Assembly (NCBI GenBank): GCA_006503535.1
Contig: QYRS01000001.1
Location: forward strand, 5,022,001 to 5,086,000
DNA: 64,000 nt
Direction: 5' to 3'
From: Arthrinium phaeospermum
Lineage: Eukaryota; Ascomycota; Sordariomycetes; Amphisphaeriales; Apiosporaceae
Made by a program: the position numbers and the translations under genes. The notes below the pieces were generated by a model, which was given only the letters and a program-made list of their open reading frames with translations, had not been told where the DNA came from and made no database searches. Below, one piece after another: positions 42,088 to 55,166 of the stretch; position 1 is the first letter of the stretch; each line of letters starts with the position of its first letter.

Positions 42088-44308
42088 CTTCCGGGAGACG
42101 ATAATTTGGCCGACGATAGCCCCTCCAAAGAGGCATTCTGGGTGCAATCTCCTTGAGAGAGCGGACGAAAACAACTCCCCTCGCCAGTGAGCTGGCGATA
42201 CGGACACGACTTTTACAACTATGTAAAAACTTTACGACTGGTATATAACGGGGCATGCGGTGGTATTTTGGTTTATTTTCAAGACTGCATGCAAGGGACT
42301 TTTACGGGTGATACGGGCGGAAAGCGGTGTGGATTGACTTACTTTATTATACCAACAACACACACAACAAGAAATTCTGGGAGTTACGGTCTACACAAAC
42401 ACACACATCGAAGTGGAATACCGGTGGTTTTTTTCTTTTCACACATTTCTGTTGCCCTTTTTCAAAATGATACTCCCCCATACGCGCATGCATAGATCGC
42501 ATCCAACTGATATCCAAATAAATTTCCTTTCTTTTTATGATACCACTTACTCATTCTCGATCATCAATTCGACTTGCTGCCATTGACTGTCTGAACCCCG
42601 CATTTCAATTGAAGTCTTTTCTCATGACGGCGTCTTGACCCAACGACATGACATGGCTCGCTTCTAATGACTTTTGGTGACGATTCCTAGAATTTCCCCA
42701 TGATTTCGAGTTCAGGTGACGAGGAAAAGAAATTTTCGTTCCAGGATACTTAGCCGTCTTTTCGTCAAGTTGCGTTGCATAAGTGCGTGATTTCTGTGCG
42801 CCCCGCATTTGTATTGGATGAAAGCATGCTCACGAAGCCTGTTTTTCATTCGACGACAATCTGCTTGCTTGGCTTGCCTGTCACATCTTGTTTCGTGATA
42901 CATATCTCCTGAAGTCTTCTTCCACGAGATATAGCTTCCCCAGATGAAGCTTTTCCCCCATGCCCGCCTGTCCCACAACACGCTGGATCCCAAAACTCCA
43001 GAATTCCCCATCTCACCTCGCTCACCGACATTCAATCTCGCTTACCCCACGATCACTGACAGGAGATCGATCACCCACCAGCTCATGCGCGACAGAAGCG
43101 CATAGGGCAGGCAGTGGAGGATGGGGAGCGCACAAATGACATGGGAAAAATCCACTGCCACATGTTCTGCCTGCTCTCTCGGAGACTTTTGGCCCAGGAA
43201 GATGGGGCAGGTCGCATGAACTGACGGCGTGAGCTGGAGGCTGGTGCTCCGCTCGTAGCGCTCGGGGAGGGCGGCGAGAGGGCAGGTGGCAGGCGAGCGG
43301 TGGGCGGTGAAGGGAGTGAGAAGTGAGGAGGCGGAGTCAAGGTGAGGGGAAGAGAGAAGGCGCCGGTCCGTGCTTCGATCGTCGGCGCCAACCGAGCGAG
43401 CCTCGCTCCCCTCTCCTTGCTGGCGGTGACGGGGCATTTGCTCACCTTGGCGGCTGACGACTTGGGGGGAATGGTACTACGTGTATGACGTACGTCCTGC
43501 TGTGAGTGAGTCCCAAAAACTGGTTTACTAATTAACTACCTATTGCGATGACTCGAATCACGCGAAACGATGTTCAAGCGAAATAGGAGAGCCGATTCGC
43601 AGCAGCAGCAGCAGCTGGCAGCCTTGTGCCATCACGGACCACGTCGGTCGTTGATGCTCAGAGAGGAGTTTTACCCCTCACTACGAAAAAGCATGGACCA
43701 GCTCTGGTCGCTCGCCAGTCTCGAAGCGTCCCCTAGAGCCAGAGGTCCGTCCGACAAAGAAAAGAGGCGCGACTGCTTGCAACTTGCCCCTGGACTGTTC
43801 AAGTGGCCGGCCGGGCCTGATTGATTGGGTTACTTTCAATCAATTGAAGGACCGGCCAGGTACGGTGGACATGACTGTGACCCCTCGGTTTGGATCTTGT
43901 CCACGCAGCACTCGATACCCGCCTCCCCGTGTACATCGCCGTCTTTCTCTGTGCGCCCCAGCGAAGCAGAAAAGGGGTCATACCCAGTCACTCCCTTTGT
44001 CGGATTCTTTCTGTCGTCGCTGCTGGTTGCTGCTGCGGCCTATCGTCCTCGTAGCGCTCTGGCCGCGTCCCGGGTAAAGCTTCGTGCTTCCGACCGAAGT
44101 GAAGATCCTAACCAGCAATGAGTGAATGATGCCACTTCTCAATTGCCCCGAGTTCTTATTAGATAACACGCAGACACTCAATATGCAGCAACGCGATAGC
44201 AGTGAAAAAAGGGGGTAGAATGTACGTCTCAGTTATCTGGTCCCAGCTGTGTTTCCGAGTCTGATTGGTCGACAGCGTGTGCGCGTCCCGGACGAGCATG
44301 GAGCGGAC
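42088..44308. other. Intergenic, no gene supported
   Basis: Two overlapping minus-strand frames (43445-43042) read as low-complexity Pro/Ser/Arg in competing frames and are not convincing. A CAG run lies at 43598-43612. Confidence 0.4.
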
Positions 44309-44600
44309 TCAGGGGTCGGCACGGCTGATGATGAGGGTGATGCATTTGGCCCGCTCGAGCGGCTTCGGGGATTCACCGTTGGCGGTACAGAAGCTGCTGG
44401 CCGTGGTGTCCATCTGCTGGAGCTCGAAGGATAGGTCGAACTGGTCCTTGCCGCCGCCGCCGCCGCTCCCGTTGTAGTAGATGAAGTCCTCGACCAGCCC
44501 GCCGCGGTCGGCGCTTCATCTAAGCCCTCCCAACAATTCGACTTGTTCGATAATTGGGGGCGTCCTTGTCTCAACCTCGGCTTGCGTGATGAAGGAATGT
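44309..44600 (-). CDS. Fragment of an unidentified protein gene
   Basis: A clear coding stretch on the minus strand, LVEDFIYYNGSGGGGG then KDQFDLSFELQQMDTTASS and LERAKCITLIISRADP, ends at a TGA (44309-44311). Just upstream in the same frame another coherent piece (AEVETRTPPIIEQVELLGG) is separated from it by a TGA and a few bases, which may be a small intron remnant, indels or decay. A possible first exon with a GTAAGT donor lies near 44675-44692. The gene is therefore broken or mis-modelled. No family. Confidence 0.4.
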
Positions 44601-44824
44601 TGCCATGCCCCCTTGCTTGTCCGTTAGATGCGGGGTGTAGAAATGTGCCGCCCAACCAACAACCAACTTACCTCCCAGCGTCGCTTGCATGTTTTACCAA
44701 GTCAAATTGCCAACAGTAAACTCACTCTCAAACCCATCCCACACTCAATTCCCTAACACCGCAACGTCCCATCATTAGATCAGGTAAAACCTGCCTTACA
44801 GACCCCTTTCAACCGGCAGCGTAC

Positions 44825-45670
44825 ATGATGCTTCCCACCAGGCCTCTCAACGTGGCAGTGACCGGAAACCCTGTAAGCCCAACATCCCAAGGACGAGTGG
44901 ACATGAGACTCATCCACCTCCCCAGCCTTTCAGGGAGTACAATTTCAACACGTCCCAGCTGGTCCGAGACGCGCTTCCGGATAAGATTACAAGTGAAGGA
45001 CATCGGGACATTAGAGTCCTCAAGTATGCCCGCGACACCAGGGATATGTACGAGGATGTACGACGCGTGTCCCGAGAGATACGGGGTGGTGCTCGCTCTC
45101 TCTTTCTGCCCGAGCCACAGCCTGGCGAGGAAGACGAATCTCACGTGGAGATCGACTTCATCCTTCATTTGGGCATGATCTCCCTGGGTGGGGATCCGAC
45201 TCAGTTCCGGTTCGAGACCGTCGCGAGAAGGGACGGCTACGAAATGGCAGGAGATGACGGGAAGCTGGTCGACTCGGACGAATTGAAGAACATGGGGCTG
45301 CCTGAGACCCTTACAACTTCATTCGATGTCGAGACTGCGTGGCGTAAGGTGCAGCAGCAGCATCCAGTAAGTATAAACCCACGCACTGTACGTCTTCTGC
45401 TGAGCTCTGTGTGCTTACAGCTTTTAGGAAGTGACCTGCTGCCTGTCCGACGATGCTGGTCTCTATTTCTGCGAATTTCGCCTGTATTCGTCACTGGCGG
45501 AACCGCTCTTGACCGATTCCTTCAGCGAGAAGGAGGGTCGAGTTCTGTTCCTGCACTTGCCTCAAGCCCATAGCCCGGAGGCAATTCGATTAGCTCGGGA
45601 TGTCACCGTCAGTTACATTGCCGCCCTGTCTCATGATCCTATCATGAGCGGTACATCCCGTTTCGTGTGA
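44825..45670 (+). CDS. Pyroglutamyl-peptidase I (family C15)
   Basis: Three exons (44825-44872, 44926-45366, 45428-45670) give 243 residues, a usual size for fungal members. The first intron splits the conserved start motif: VAVTGNP joins PFREYNFNTSQLVRDAL, equivalent to the VTGFGPF start of the family. The catalytic triad regions are visible: Glu in QFRFETVARRDGY, Cys in SDDAGLYFCEFRLYSSL, and His in VLFLHLP. The enzyme removes N-terminal pyroglutamate from peptides in the cytosol. Glycine at the usual second position of the start motif is replaced by Asn (TGNP for TGFG), a mild oddity. Introns have clean GTAAG donors. I am confident of the family. Confidence 0.88.
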
Positions 45671-46548
45671 TCGCTTTACCTGTTGTAACTAAAAGCAAGA
45701 TGTTTTCATTTCCAAGATAGCATGCGCTGACCCCTTTCCTAATTCGGAATTCTCGTGCGCGCGTGATGATGGTAAGTAAGATTTTTGATGTCGCAACAAG
45801 TAACTCAGAAAGTGTGGTAGGCCTAGGATGGCGCAGGCAAATTGACAAAGAGTGAAGTTAGTAATTATTGGGGGGCATTTGTCTGCTGGCAGTGCCTTCG
45901 GTTACCTATGGTGTTGGAAGCCCCAGGGGAGTTGCTTAGAGTGAAGTAGTGGGTGTGCATAGCTTGACCAACCTTCCCGTGTTCTCGACCTAAGGCAAAC
46001 AGCCGCACTTGTATTACTCCTAAGTGGCGCCAAAATTTGGATTGGAATGATTTGCTGAAATCATTTCGAGACGAGGGGTGACGCGTATCCGGCCGCCCGT
46101 CTTACTAATAATTCTGCTTGGGCCTGATTCATTGGTTGAAGTCTGGGGAAAAGAAAAGAAAAAAGAAAAAGAAAGATGCGTGTGCAGGTGGAGCTGATTC
46201 GATGACAAGCCACCGGCCAAGTTCAGCCAAGGCTGAATTTACGTTAGCATGCATACATGTATTGCAGCTGAAGTTGCCAGATCATTGCTTGGGAGTCAGC
46301 GAGCGTAAGGCGTATTGGGAGGCGAATGTCAGACTGTGTACCACAGACTTTCCTATTGGTCAAGTTAGATGGCATTCTCCAAGAAAATCCTTACGGTTAC
46401 ATCGTCTCCCGCCGAACAAATCAAGGTAGACTCTGCAGGTCGAAGCCTAGGAGCCTGGTGGCTCTTTCCTTCTTTTCTAACACCTCTCAATCAATGCGTG
46501 GCTCCTAGCATATATCATCATCAAGTAATATCATCAGATAGCCGATCT
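45671..46548. other. Intergenic, no gene seen
   Basis: An open frame from 46369 runs into the NACHT gene and could contribute an upstream start, but its first 60 codons look non-coding. Confidence 0.4.
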
Positions 46549-49500
46549 ATGGACAAATTACTTGCTCTTGAAGGCAATCTGAAGCCTGAAGTCAAATTGG
46601 GTTTCGCTCTTTCGGAATTCTCTCAAGCTCTCGACCCCAAATACCGTAAACGATTTGCTACCTTGCGTCGAAGCCAACCGGATCTCCTCAACCCAACTGA
46701 AGTTATCCGGGTAACAGAAGAGCTCAATCGAGAAGGAGCGAACACACACCGTACTTGGCGCCCTTACTCGACAAGGTTACATTCATTCCTGCATCGCATT
46801 CAAGTATTCGCCAGTATCGGAGATGTTGTCATCGGAGGAGCTCAGAGCCTCATCGCGTCGGGAGTATGGTGCGCTGTCCGAGTGTGCCTCGAGGTATGTC
46901 AACATATGCCAAACCGCCGTCACCTTACGCGCTGTTACTCACTACGATACAGTCGTCCATCGGGTTCTTGACCTATTTCGACAAGCTGTCCGCGATGCTC
47001 ATGAACTTGGGAACCTCATGGGGATTACACCAAGACTTTGCGTCATTGTTTCCTCGTTCCAGAGACCTGCAGGAATACACCTCCAGTTACGTGACTAGCG
47101 TCGTCCAACTTTGCAAGAAAGTTGTCACATTCGCCGCGGGATCGATATTCAAACAATTTACTGCGAGCTTGACAAATTCCTTCGACCTCGAGTTTGGCCC
47201 GTTGATCTCAGAGTTGAACCAATGGGGTAAACTGATAGAGAACCGATGCCACATGCTTGCCACTGAGCGGTTGATTCGTGCCGACCAGGGTGCCGTAGAG
47301 CGCACCAAAGCTCTTTCTAGTCTGGTATCGTCGACGTCGAAAGAGCATCACCGCTTTCTTCTCAAGCAGGCTGTACTCCGCTCCTTGCTTCCTGATCAGA
47401 ACCATTTTGAGACGCAGTGGCGACGTCAGCGCCGCAAAGGCACTTGTCCATGGCTATTGGAACAGATCAAGTACGGCGAGTGGAAAAGAAAAAAGCAATC
47501 TTGTCTACTATGGATTGAAGGCACGATTGGTAGCGGCAAGACAGTAGCTCTGGCCAATGTGGTTGCTGATGTCTCTCTTACTCAATCATGCGCATATATC
47601 TTTTGCACTGCCAAGGAACCACGAAGAGCGCGAGATATGATCAGCTGCATCGCATATCACTTTGTCAGGAAATTGCCCCCTGAACATCCACTATGGGATC
47701 AGGTGATTTCAAAACAAGACGCAGGCCTGATGAGCATAGAAGACATCAGGGAGTTGATACTCCAAACATCTCGGGTAGGAGATCAGATCTTCATCATCAT
47801 CGATGCACTGGAAGAATGTGATCCAGAAGAGGTCGATGATATTTTCTATTTCCTCAAGGGGCTGATGGAAGACCGGACAGTCCTTATGTGTTTCTCATGC
47901 AGACCCCAGTCGGATTGCCAGAAACGTTTTCTTCGCCAGACGCATTCAACTGAACAGTTGCATGTATTCCTACACGAGGCGTCAAGAGAGGCTGAAATTG
48001 GGCATTTCATTGCTTCGGAGATAGAAAGGAAGACGGCCGGGACGAATCTTGACAAGGATCTCAAGAGCTTCATGACAAACCAGCTTACTACTGGAGCTCA
48101 AGGAATGTAGGTGACGCGTGCAAAAGAGAATTTCAATCTTGATGGCTAACTAGATCACAAGGTATCTTTGGGTATCGCTACAGTTGGATGCATTACTTCC
48201 GGAGAGGTCAGACACCACCATGAACGTCGAGGATATCCGAGAAATCCTCTGTCATCTACCCGCAAGCCTGCCTGAAGCATTTGATCAGGCGCTTTCGCGC
48301 ATCAAGAATAAGAGATATGGCAGCGCCCCTTTCAAGCTGGTGACAGCTGCCGAACGGCCGTTGGATCTTGACGAGTTTCAAGTTGCCTTGACAGTTGAAC
48401 CAGGCATTACCAAGTGGGACGGATCCAAGCTACCTGGAAACGCCAAGGCGATGGTGTACGAATGCGGTGGCAACCTTCTCGAGGTCGACGAAGAATATCA
48501 GACGGTTCATTTTGTCCACCACAGTGCGATGGTACATCTCTTATCAGACCCTTACTTCCGGGATGATAAGAGAACCTTGCATTTCTCCTTGCAAGAGGCC
48601 GAACTATACATTGGTTCGTTGTGTGTCACTCTTCTTCACTATGGCGTTTTTGACCGGAGAGTCTCTCGCAAAACTCAGAACATATCCAGCGCCGAGACGA
48701 CTCGCAGGTTACTTGATCATCAATCGGGAAACTTCCGTCTATTATCACACATTACTCGGCATATACAGTTACGCTCGAAAGCAAAGCCGACTGCTGACCT
48801 GGATATCGGCAAAGTGCTCTATAGCATGACCACTCCATCTCGAAACGATAGTATCGTTCATTGCCTTTTTGCCTATGCCCACACGAACTGGCTGAAACAT
48901 ACCTCCTTGTTGAACCCGGATAATTCGATTATCTGGAACCTGTGGGGAAGCATATTGGACGGAGAACTGGGACATGTCCAATTGCCGTGGAACTCAACAG
49001 CCTTGTCCGATTTATTGGAATGGGGATCAGTGCACACGCATAATGCTATCATTCTATATTCCCTGCGAACAATTGCACTAAGGCGAAGCGATTTCGTTAA
49101 CATCGGCCTGATTGCATCCCGCGACAAGTGGCAACTAAAGGCCAAGCCAGCGTGGCTCCACGATATTCTAGTACGTTCAATCTACGAGTGCCAAGCCATG
49201 GTATTAGATGCACCGGTACAGATTCTCCTCGACATTGGTGCTGATCCAACTGTTCCGCATCCTACCATGAAGAAGATACCACTAGAGGTGCTAGTGGATC
49301 TACTTCCAAACCATTACGACTCAAGATATTCCGATCTCTTGAGTAATTTCTTAAATCATCGAACCGTCTCTCGCATCCATGGCACCATTCCATCTGACCT
49401 AGTTTCCACGGCGCTGAAGAAAGGCTATACCGACATCGGCCTGCTCATGGCGAGACAATTCAGTATCCCGGATGTCGGCCGGCTGATACTAATGGACCAA

Positions 49501-49830
49501 CTCAATGCCGTGGACTCAAAAGATCTTGGTCAAGAGTGCTCATTGGCGCTGGCGGTGAGAGATGAACAGCATGGCTTCGTCAAGAAGCTGCTCGACCAAG
49601 GACTCTCCCCTACTGCATCAAAGCTCCAAGATTACAACGCTCTTCAGCTGGCGCTGAAGCTTGGGCATATCTCTATCTTTAAGACCCTTCTGCACTGGAC
49701 GAAGCTGAATGACCCGGAAGAATTCAGAGCTATGAGGAAGGATGGCCGATACGGTTTGATGGAAGAGGCTATTGAGTCCAATCAGTCGGCAATAATGGGA
49801 ATGTTAGTAGATGAGGGCTTTTGGTACTAA
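46549..49830 (+). CDS. NACHT-domain STAND protein with C-terminal repeat region
   Basis: Exons 46549-46893, 46953-48106 and 48162-49830 splice in phase to 1,055 residues. The N-terminal 250 residues (FSQALDPKYRKRF..., FASIGDVVIGGAQSLIASGVW, LTYFDKLSAMLMNLG) are the helical domain commonly placed before NACHT in fungal proteins (I believe DUF7708-like). The NACHT core has Walker A EGTIGSGKTVAL, Walker B IFIIIDALEECD and the SCRPQ sensor. The winged-helix part contains LPASLPEAFDQAL and the VHHSAMVHLL stretch typical after fungal NACHT. The final 350 residues hold diverged ankyrin-like helices (ILLDIGADPTVPHPTMKKIPLEVL). No effector enzyme is visible. Start 46549 precedes the first conserved helix. 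Codon use is AT-richer than in the 11-42 kb genes. Confidence 0.88.
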
Positions 49831-50837
49831 TTATTGAAGTTTATAGTATTGGGTAACACGTTTTAATGGTGCTGGGGCATTGAAACTGTTTCTACGCTTT
49901 GAATGCGATTTAAATGAACTATTATATCGATCCGTAACGATAAGTTCTCGAGTAAGAGAACCCGTAAGCTATATATTGCTGGATATAGCCTATAAGGCTG
50001 GGAACTAAGCCGCTAAGAAATTCATTTTAAATCGTGGTGCTCGGGACGCATGAATCGAACCACCGGAAAGGGGGTTGCATGGGGCATTCTTCTAGTGACA
50101 AAGCTCTTGGTTACAATAGAACAGAGAACATGTCACTCGTGCTTTTTAGTCCAACATGTCGGGGTCTGTCAAAGCGAATTCAACAGATCTTGGTGATCGG
50201 GTTCTGCCTGGCGTCGAGCTGCAACCCCTTGACCAACACCAGTCGCCCGAAGGGCAGAAATAAAGCAATGCAGCGTCGAGATAGAAGAGAGTGACCCGTA
50301 AGCAAAAAGGCAAAAAACATACAACACCGAGGATTCCCAGGTCGTCACCGACCCTAGTACTAATTCGGCTCTCTGCTGCTTATATATGGGAGAGCGGACG
50401 GGATCCCTAGTATTCAGCAGGATATGGTCGTATGTGTCGGAGTTAAGCTTTGTGATGACATATAGTGTGTATGTCTGAGTGTGATGAGTGTGTATGTCTT
50501 ATTGACCATTTCTTGCATCCAATGCGCCTGTGGGTTTGCAGATTCATCGTCAACTAGCACTTTCGCATCGAGGTCCCGATTCTCGACACTATGTCTGCAA
50601 GCATTGGACAGCTAAAACGGCACGCTGGCGAAACTGGCGAGGGCATAGTATCACGGGGCGCATGGTCAACGGTGTAGGTGTATATGACGTGTAGTCCTCA
50701 CAATAGTTGATCTATTAAGTGTGTAGCGAGGCATCACGACCTAGTATAATGTTTTGATAGCTATCTAGGATGCTCCAGTCGTACGTAACGACCACTAGAC
50801 ATGAAGGGCCAGTAGGCATCTAAGGAATTCCAAGTAG
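49831..50837. other. Intergenic, no gene seen
   Basis: A GTGTGTATGTCT direct repeat lies at about 50465-50497. A GGTTCGATTC match on the minus strand near 50050 resembles a tRNA B box, but no arm pairing supports a tRNA. Confidence 0.5.
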
Positions 50838-51641
50838 CTACACCACAACCGTCACTTGTTCCACTACGGTTACTTCCTCCACTGCCGGTATTTCACATTG
50901 ACAGACCCAGCGGGTGAGATTAGGGTCCCAAAAGAGCCTGGCTTTGGCGGGTTTGCCAGTTTGAACACTGTCGCACTCACAGGTCTCCGTAAGAGGCAGC
51001 CAGGGCACCGGGCGGTCCGGCTTCGCGAAAACGGCCATCAACACGAGGCCTCGCAGAACGACGTCGATCATCTCCTGCGCGTGTAGGGGGATCTGGCTGC
51101 TGCCCAACTTCCCGATGCTGCCATTCTCGTCTACCATTGTGCATACGTCGTTGAAGATGGCGTCGAGAGCGTTCAGCACGCGCGGGTCGGTACCTGTCAG
51201 GGACCCTTCCTCTCCGATGAAGCTGTGCACACCGCGAATCAAGTCCAGAGTGATGCATTTATCCACAGAGGGAAGCCCTTGGTGGGTGTTCGACTGCACG
51301 GTGTCGTAGATGACGTGGTACTCGACGAGGCGGGCTAGAATGTCCTTCGTAATGTTGCTGTCGGGGTTTGTGTGGAGGTATTCGGGCTTGTAGTTGTGGC
51401 CGAGGAACGCCAGGGTCTTGTTGACTACGATGCCTTGTTCGATGTGCTCGCACTCCTTGGCCAGGTTGTTCGATTGGACTGTGTTCAGGGCGTTGGGAAT
51501 CAGAGTCCTCGCATATTCATCTCGCTCCAGAAACCATGAGATATTGGCAAGGTTCGAATCCATAGCGTCGGCAGGAGGAGAGACCTTCTGCCACAGACTG
51601 ATGGCAATCGACAGCAGCAGCGGAAATATGTCAAACAACAT
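50838..51641 (-). CDS. Hypothetical protein with N-terminal signal or anchor
   Basis: Single-exon 267-residue frame. The start (LFDIFPLLLSIAISLWQ) is a plausible signal peptide or membrane anchor. The body is alpha-helical in character (SWFLERDEYARTLIPNALN, then DILARLVEYHVIYDTVQSN), with an NGS glycosylation sequon, a Cys pair at TCECDS and another at VCQCE near the end. The last residues (VEEVTVVEQVTVVV) are Val-rich. No domain recognised. Frame length, single start and amino-acid balance support a real gene. Confidence 0.65.
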   Translation of the reverse strand: MLFDIFPLLLSIAISLWQKVSPPADAMDSNLANISWFLERDEYARTLIPNALNTVQSNNLAKECEHIEQGIVVNKTLAFLGHNYKPEYLHTNPDSNITKDILARLVEYHVIYDTVQSNTHQGLPSVDKCITLDLIRGVHSFIGEEGSLTGTDPRVLNALDAIFNDVCTMVDENGSIGKLGSSQIPLHAQEMIDVVLRGLVLMAVFAKPDRPVPWLPLTETCECDSVQTGKPAKARLFWDPNLTRWVCQCEIPAVEEVTVVEQVTVVV

Positions 51642-53898
51642 GTTGCGACGGGGGTAACTGGGGAGATGAGATGATGAGATCTGCAGGTGGTCTCTGTTGT
51701 CGTGGTAGTTGGTGGTGCCGTGAGTGCAGGTTGAGGGCGGTTGTTGTGGATTGCATTCCGCGATCGCACACCAGTGACCACTGCAAGACTTCAGTGTCGA
51801 GCGATGTTTAGATAATGTTGGGAAGCGTCAACGTCAAGCAAGCAAGTGCAACCACGGGTTTGAGTGGGACCAGCTATTCCACCAAGTTGCTATCGAACCT
51901 TATCTCGGGGTGCGTACTAAAACAGCCGAGTTGCAGACAGGTAGTCGCGTATTGTGCCTGGAGTACGCTTTGCGATAGGATATTCGGGCTGGACGGACTT
52001 CATCACTTGTCGAGATATCGACAAATTGCATGCATTCAGTGAGTCCTGAGATATCTAGCATGGCAGGCATCTTGGGGACTGTTGGAGCTATTGGTTTGCA
52101 AAGTACGGTGTAATCCAGCCGGGCTTGCCAGAAATAGCGTAGTCGGATGCTGCTATGGCCTTTTCATTCTTCTTTATGGCATACTCGTTGAGACAGCGTG
52201 CCAGCATTCGCCTGAGATTAGAGACTGTTAGGCTCCACAATGCTTGGTCCGACAAGTACAGTAACAAAGAACAAGCATTGAACCACCAGATCCGCCCTCC
52301 ATTTGTATATTCCATCCCCGGTGTCTTGCCGTAACCCTGCTCCATGGACGTCTGCCGGATCCAAATCAGACAACATCGCCCTCCAAGTAGAAAGCTTGAG
52401 CTTTTAAAACGCCACCGTTGGCTGTTGAAGTATCACCAGTATTACCAATCGAACTCCGAAGAAGATGATATCCATGGTCAAGGCGTAGAAGAAAGCAAAG
52501 GCACATTCGTAGTCAACATACCCGAGTTCAGCCGGTACTTGCCATATCTAGGTTCATAATCAACAAACCAGTTCATGAGTGACATCAAAAGCATCTACGG
52601 TCAGAAGCACCGTGGGGCCATTGGAGCCAAGGGACGGTGGAGCTCCGCGGGAAAGAACCTGCCAACTAGAGATATCACGTCGCTGTCTCTACCGACTGGG
52701 ATTCGAATCTGTTCCGGTGATAAACTTGATTCTCTAAACCAGCTTTCGAAGCGCGAGGAGGCTGCGCTCTGTAGGTCAGCCTGTCCTCGTGCAGTAACTT
52801 GGAGGAGTGATGAACAGTCGGTCCATCGTGCCCCTGAATATCGCGAAGGTTTTCCAGGAAGTCATATGCTAATTAATATTCGTGCGGCTTAGAGGATGTG
52901 TATTTCGATATTATCATACGAGGCTGGCTGAACTCATCGTAACTCCTCCTTTGCGCATGTCTCAGTTTTGATACATACTTCCATACCAATAGGATCCGTC
53001 ACGCGGGCAGGAAGGCATGGCAAGGCGTTCTGGCGGTGAAGCGTATCAGCATCCAGCCCTTTGCAATGGCCAGATGGCTGCAGGAGCACTTTCGATGCCG
53101 ACGCTGACTTCGCATAGGATATGAGCGGCTACCGAAACGCCACACAGAATCTAGAACCAACTCCGCTTGGAGGTGATGCGCTTGTCTAGCGCCACCAAGG
53201 AGCTGGGTGTCTGCGGGACGGGATGGACCGCGGGGTGCTATTGGTCGTAGTATCGGAAGGGGAAAGGGCTGAGATGGCAGAGGCTGACTGAATCGCCAAT
53301 CATAATGCATACCCAAGCAGAGGCTGAAAGAGGTCGGAAGTCGTCCGGACATATTGATCCGAATCGTTATCGCAAACTTCGAAAATGCGCGACAACTGTC
53401 GACTCACTGCGCCGCCCCTTGACAGGAGAAAGAAACTAAATGCTGTCACCAAAGATTATGGAGGCAAGGATCCGACGAAACGCCATCTCTGCCCTCAATC
53501 CCTTCCCATCGAAACTCTGCTGCAAATGCACCTGGACTAAAAGTGCGTCCGACCTGTCACTTGCCACGTATTTCGACCGCTCGAAGCCCGAGGTGGCCTT
53601 CCATTTTGGCATCGATAGTCTTCAGACAGTAATCAGAGACATGTAGCACCATGTATTTCTGTTAACTGACGGCTCAGGAATAATTTGCCGGTGGAATAAA
53701 ATACTAGCGGGATAATAACATGAATGGCGGCGATATTCTGCTTAGAAGGCGGCTTTCCCTACCCCCTCAATCCACGTTGATTATCACCGGCATAAAAATC
53801 TCCGATGTTTAGCAAGCCATGACATATATTATATTTTTATATATTATACGGGACGTTGGACTCCGAAATAAGACAAAGATATAGAATTAGTTATATAA
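51642..53898. other. Intergenic, no gene supported
   Basis: Several frames of 60-117 codons on both strands (for example 52088-52345 minus and 52344-52892 plus) lack motifs or plausible splicing. An AT-rich tract lies at 53826-53850. Confidence 0.4.
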
Positions 53899-54726
53899 TC
53901 AAAGCTTAGATACCAGCGGGCCGTGATCTTCGTCCAAGAGCGAAAGGGTGTTGTCGCCATCATGAACGATCGTGACATGAGGTGGAGCCGATGAGAAGTC
54001 GATTTTGAGGGCGCGAGAGAGGTCCATCTCACCGGTTTTGTACTCCTGCTTCACATCTGTCGTCGACACGGGCAGGATATAGTAGACTCTACCGGGCCGG
54101 ATTTGGTACTTTGTGCTGGGGGCTGGGGTAAAGGCAGCGTGGAGGCCGACATGGTCGTTGGGAGCGATACCCAACCCAAGGGCAACCATCAAATGGCCTG
54201 TAATATTTTGGTTAGCTTAGCTTTACCTGCTTGGTCTATAGTCCCTGGAGGGGTTTATGTGGGATCTTGGTCACATTGCAAACATACCGTCCCTGGCCTC
54301 TTTGAGAGTGAATCCGTCCCCCGTCTTGAGGCAGAAAGCACCGAGCCCACCCCAGTCAGCGCCACTTCCTTCCCAGAGGCCGAAGCAGGGGCTCTTCCCA
54401 GAGGCGGCCGTCTTGAGCACGACAGTCGTCCCACGGGCGTCGTGAGGCGGGCCTGTTCCGAGCCTCACCGGCTGCCGGTCTAGCACAGACATGCGCGCCG
54501 CCTCGTGTTGGTAGACTGTCCCGCAGACGGCGAAGAAGCTGTCGCGCTGGATCACGAAGGTGGCGGTGCCAGTCGAGCTGGGAACGTCTCTAGCATGTAG
54601 CAGCGGGTGTGACACCAGGCCTTCGGGCGTTGGCTCGATGGATGGAGGCTGGCTGAGCAGAGAATAGTTCTGTACGCCGCCCGATCTGTTGTATACCGTG
54701 AAGGAATAGGTCGTGTTTGGGTCCAT
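53899..54726 (-). CDS. Hypothetical protein, divergent paralog A
   Basis: Two exons (54726-54288, 54197-53899) join in phase 1 to 245 residues. It starts SYSFTVYNRSGGVQNYSL-like (NTTYSFTVYNRSGG), with CGTVYQHEAARMSV in the middle, and ends with HVTIVHDGDNTLSLL. It aligns along its length with the plus-strand gene at 55167 (NKTGGPQDYAFF; CGSFQG; HVTLVHDGDMNFYF), and the single intron interrupts both at the same place and phase (after an ARD/AKD motif). Beta-rich composition, no signal peptide, no membrane span. Function unknown. Shares a 440-bp intergenic promoter with its paralog. Confidence 0.8.
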
Positions 54727-55013
54727 GGTCGGAGGAAACCGATGGGATGGAGTGCAGGGGAAGTTGTGAATGTGTCTACTTTGCCGCCATCGGAATCAAT
54801 AAGTATGCAATGCAATGCTCGGAAAAGAAAAGTGGCCACATCTAGATCAGCTCCTCAGCTGGGTCAGATTAGCCACAATCGCCAATCCCTGTGTTGGATT
54901 TCACCGCCAGGCGCCAGGTCTGGAATCGGCCACAGTCCAGCTGAGACGACTTACATGTTGAAACATACGGTTCATGCAACAAGCTATTATCGAATATGTA
55001 AGCTGGTTTTGTT

Positions 55014-55023
55014 TATATAAAAG
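55014..55023 (+). promoter_or_regulatory. TATA box of paralog B
   Basis: TATATAAAAG about 145-150 bases before the start at 55167. Confidence 0.6.
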
Positions 55024-55166
55024 AGATTCCCCTTCTCTCCGTTCCATGCTCATTCCCTTCTTAATCACCAAACTCCCAGAGCAACTCCAATCTTGCCACA
55101 TTCCTCAGTTCATAACCCGCAGCTACTTCTTCATCCCGAAATCCAAGCCCATCTCGTGTCTTCACA

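Noticed and set aside
43042..43445. Two minus-strand frames of 120-131 codons
   Set aside because: Same DNA open in two frames with Pro/Ser/Arg bias; typical of GC-rich non-coding sequence.
50030..50065. tRNA-like B box (GGTTCGATTC, minus strand)
   Set aside because: No T-arm, acceptor-stem or anticodon-arm pairing can be drawn around it.
52088..52892. Transposon remnant suspected from clustered short frames
   Set aside because: No terminal repeats, target duplications or transposase-like motifs were seen.
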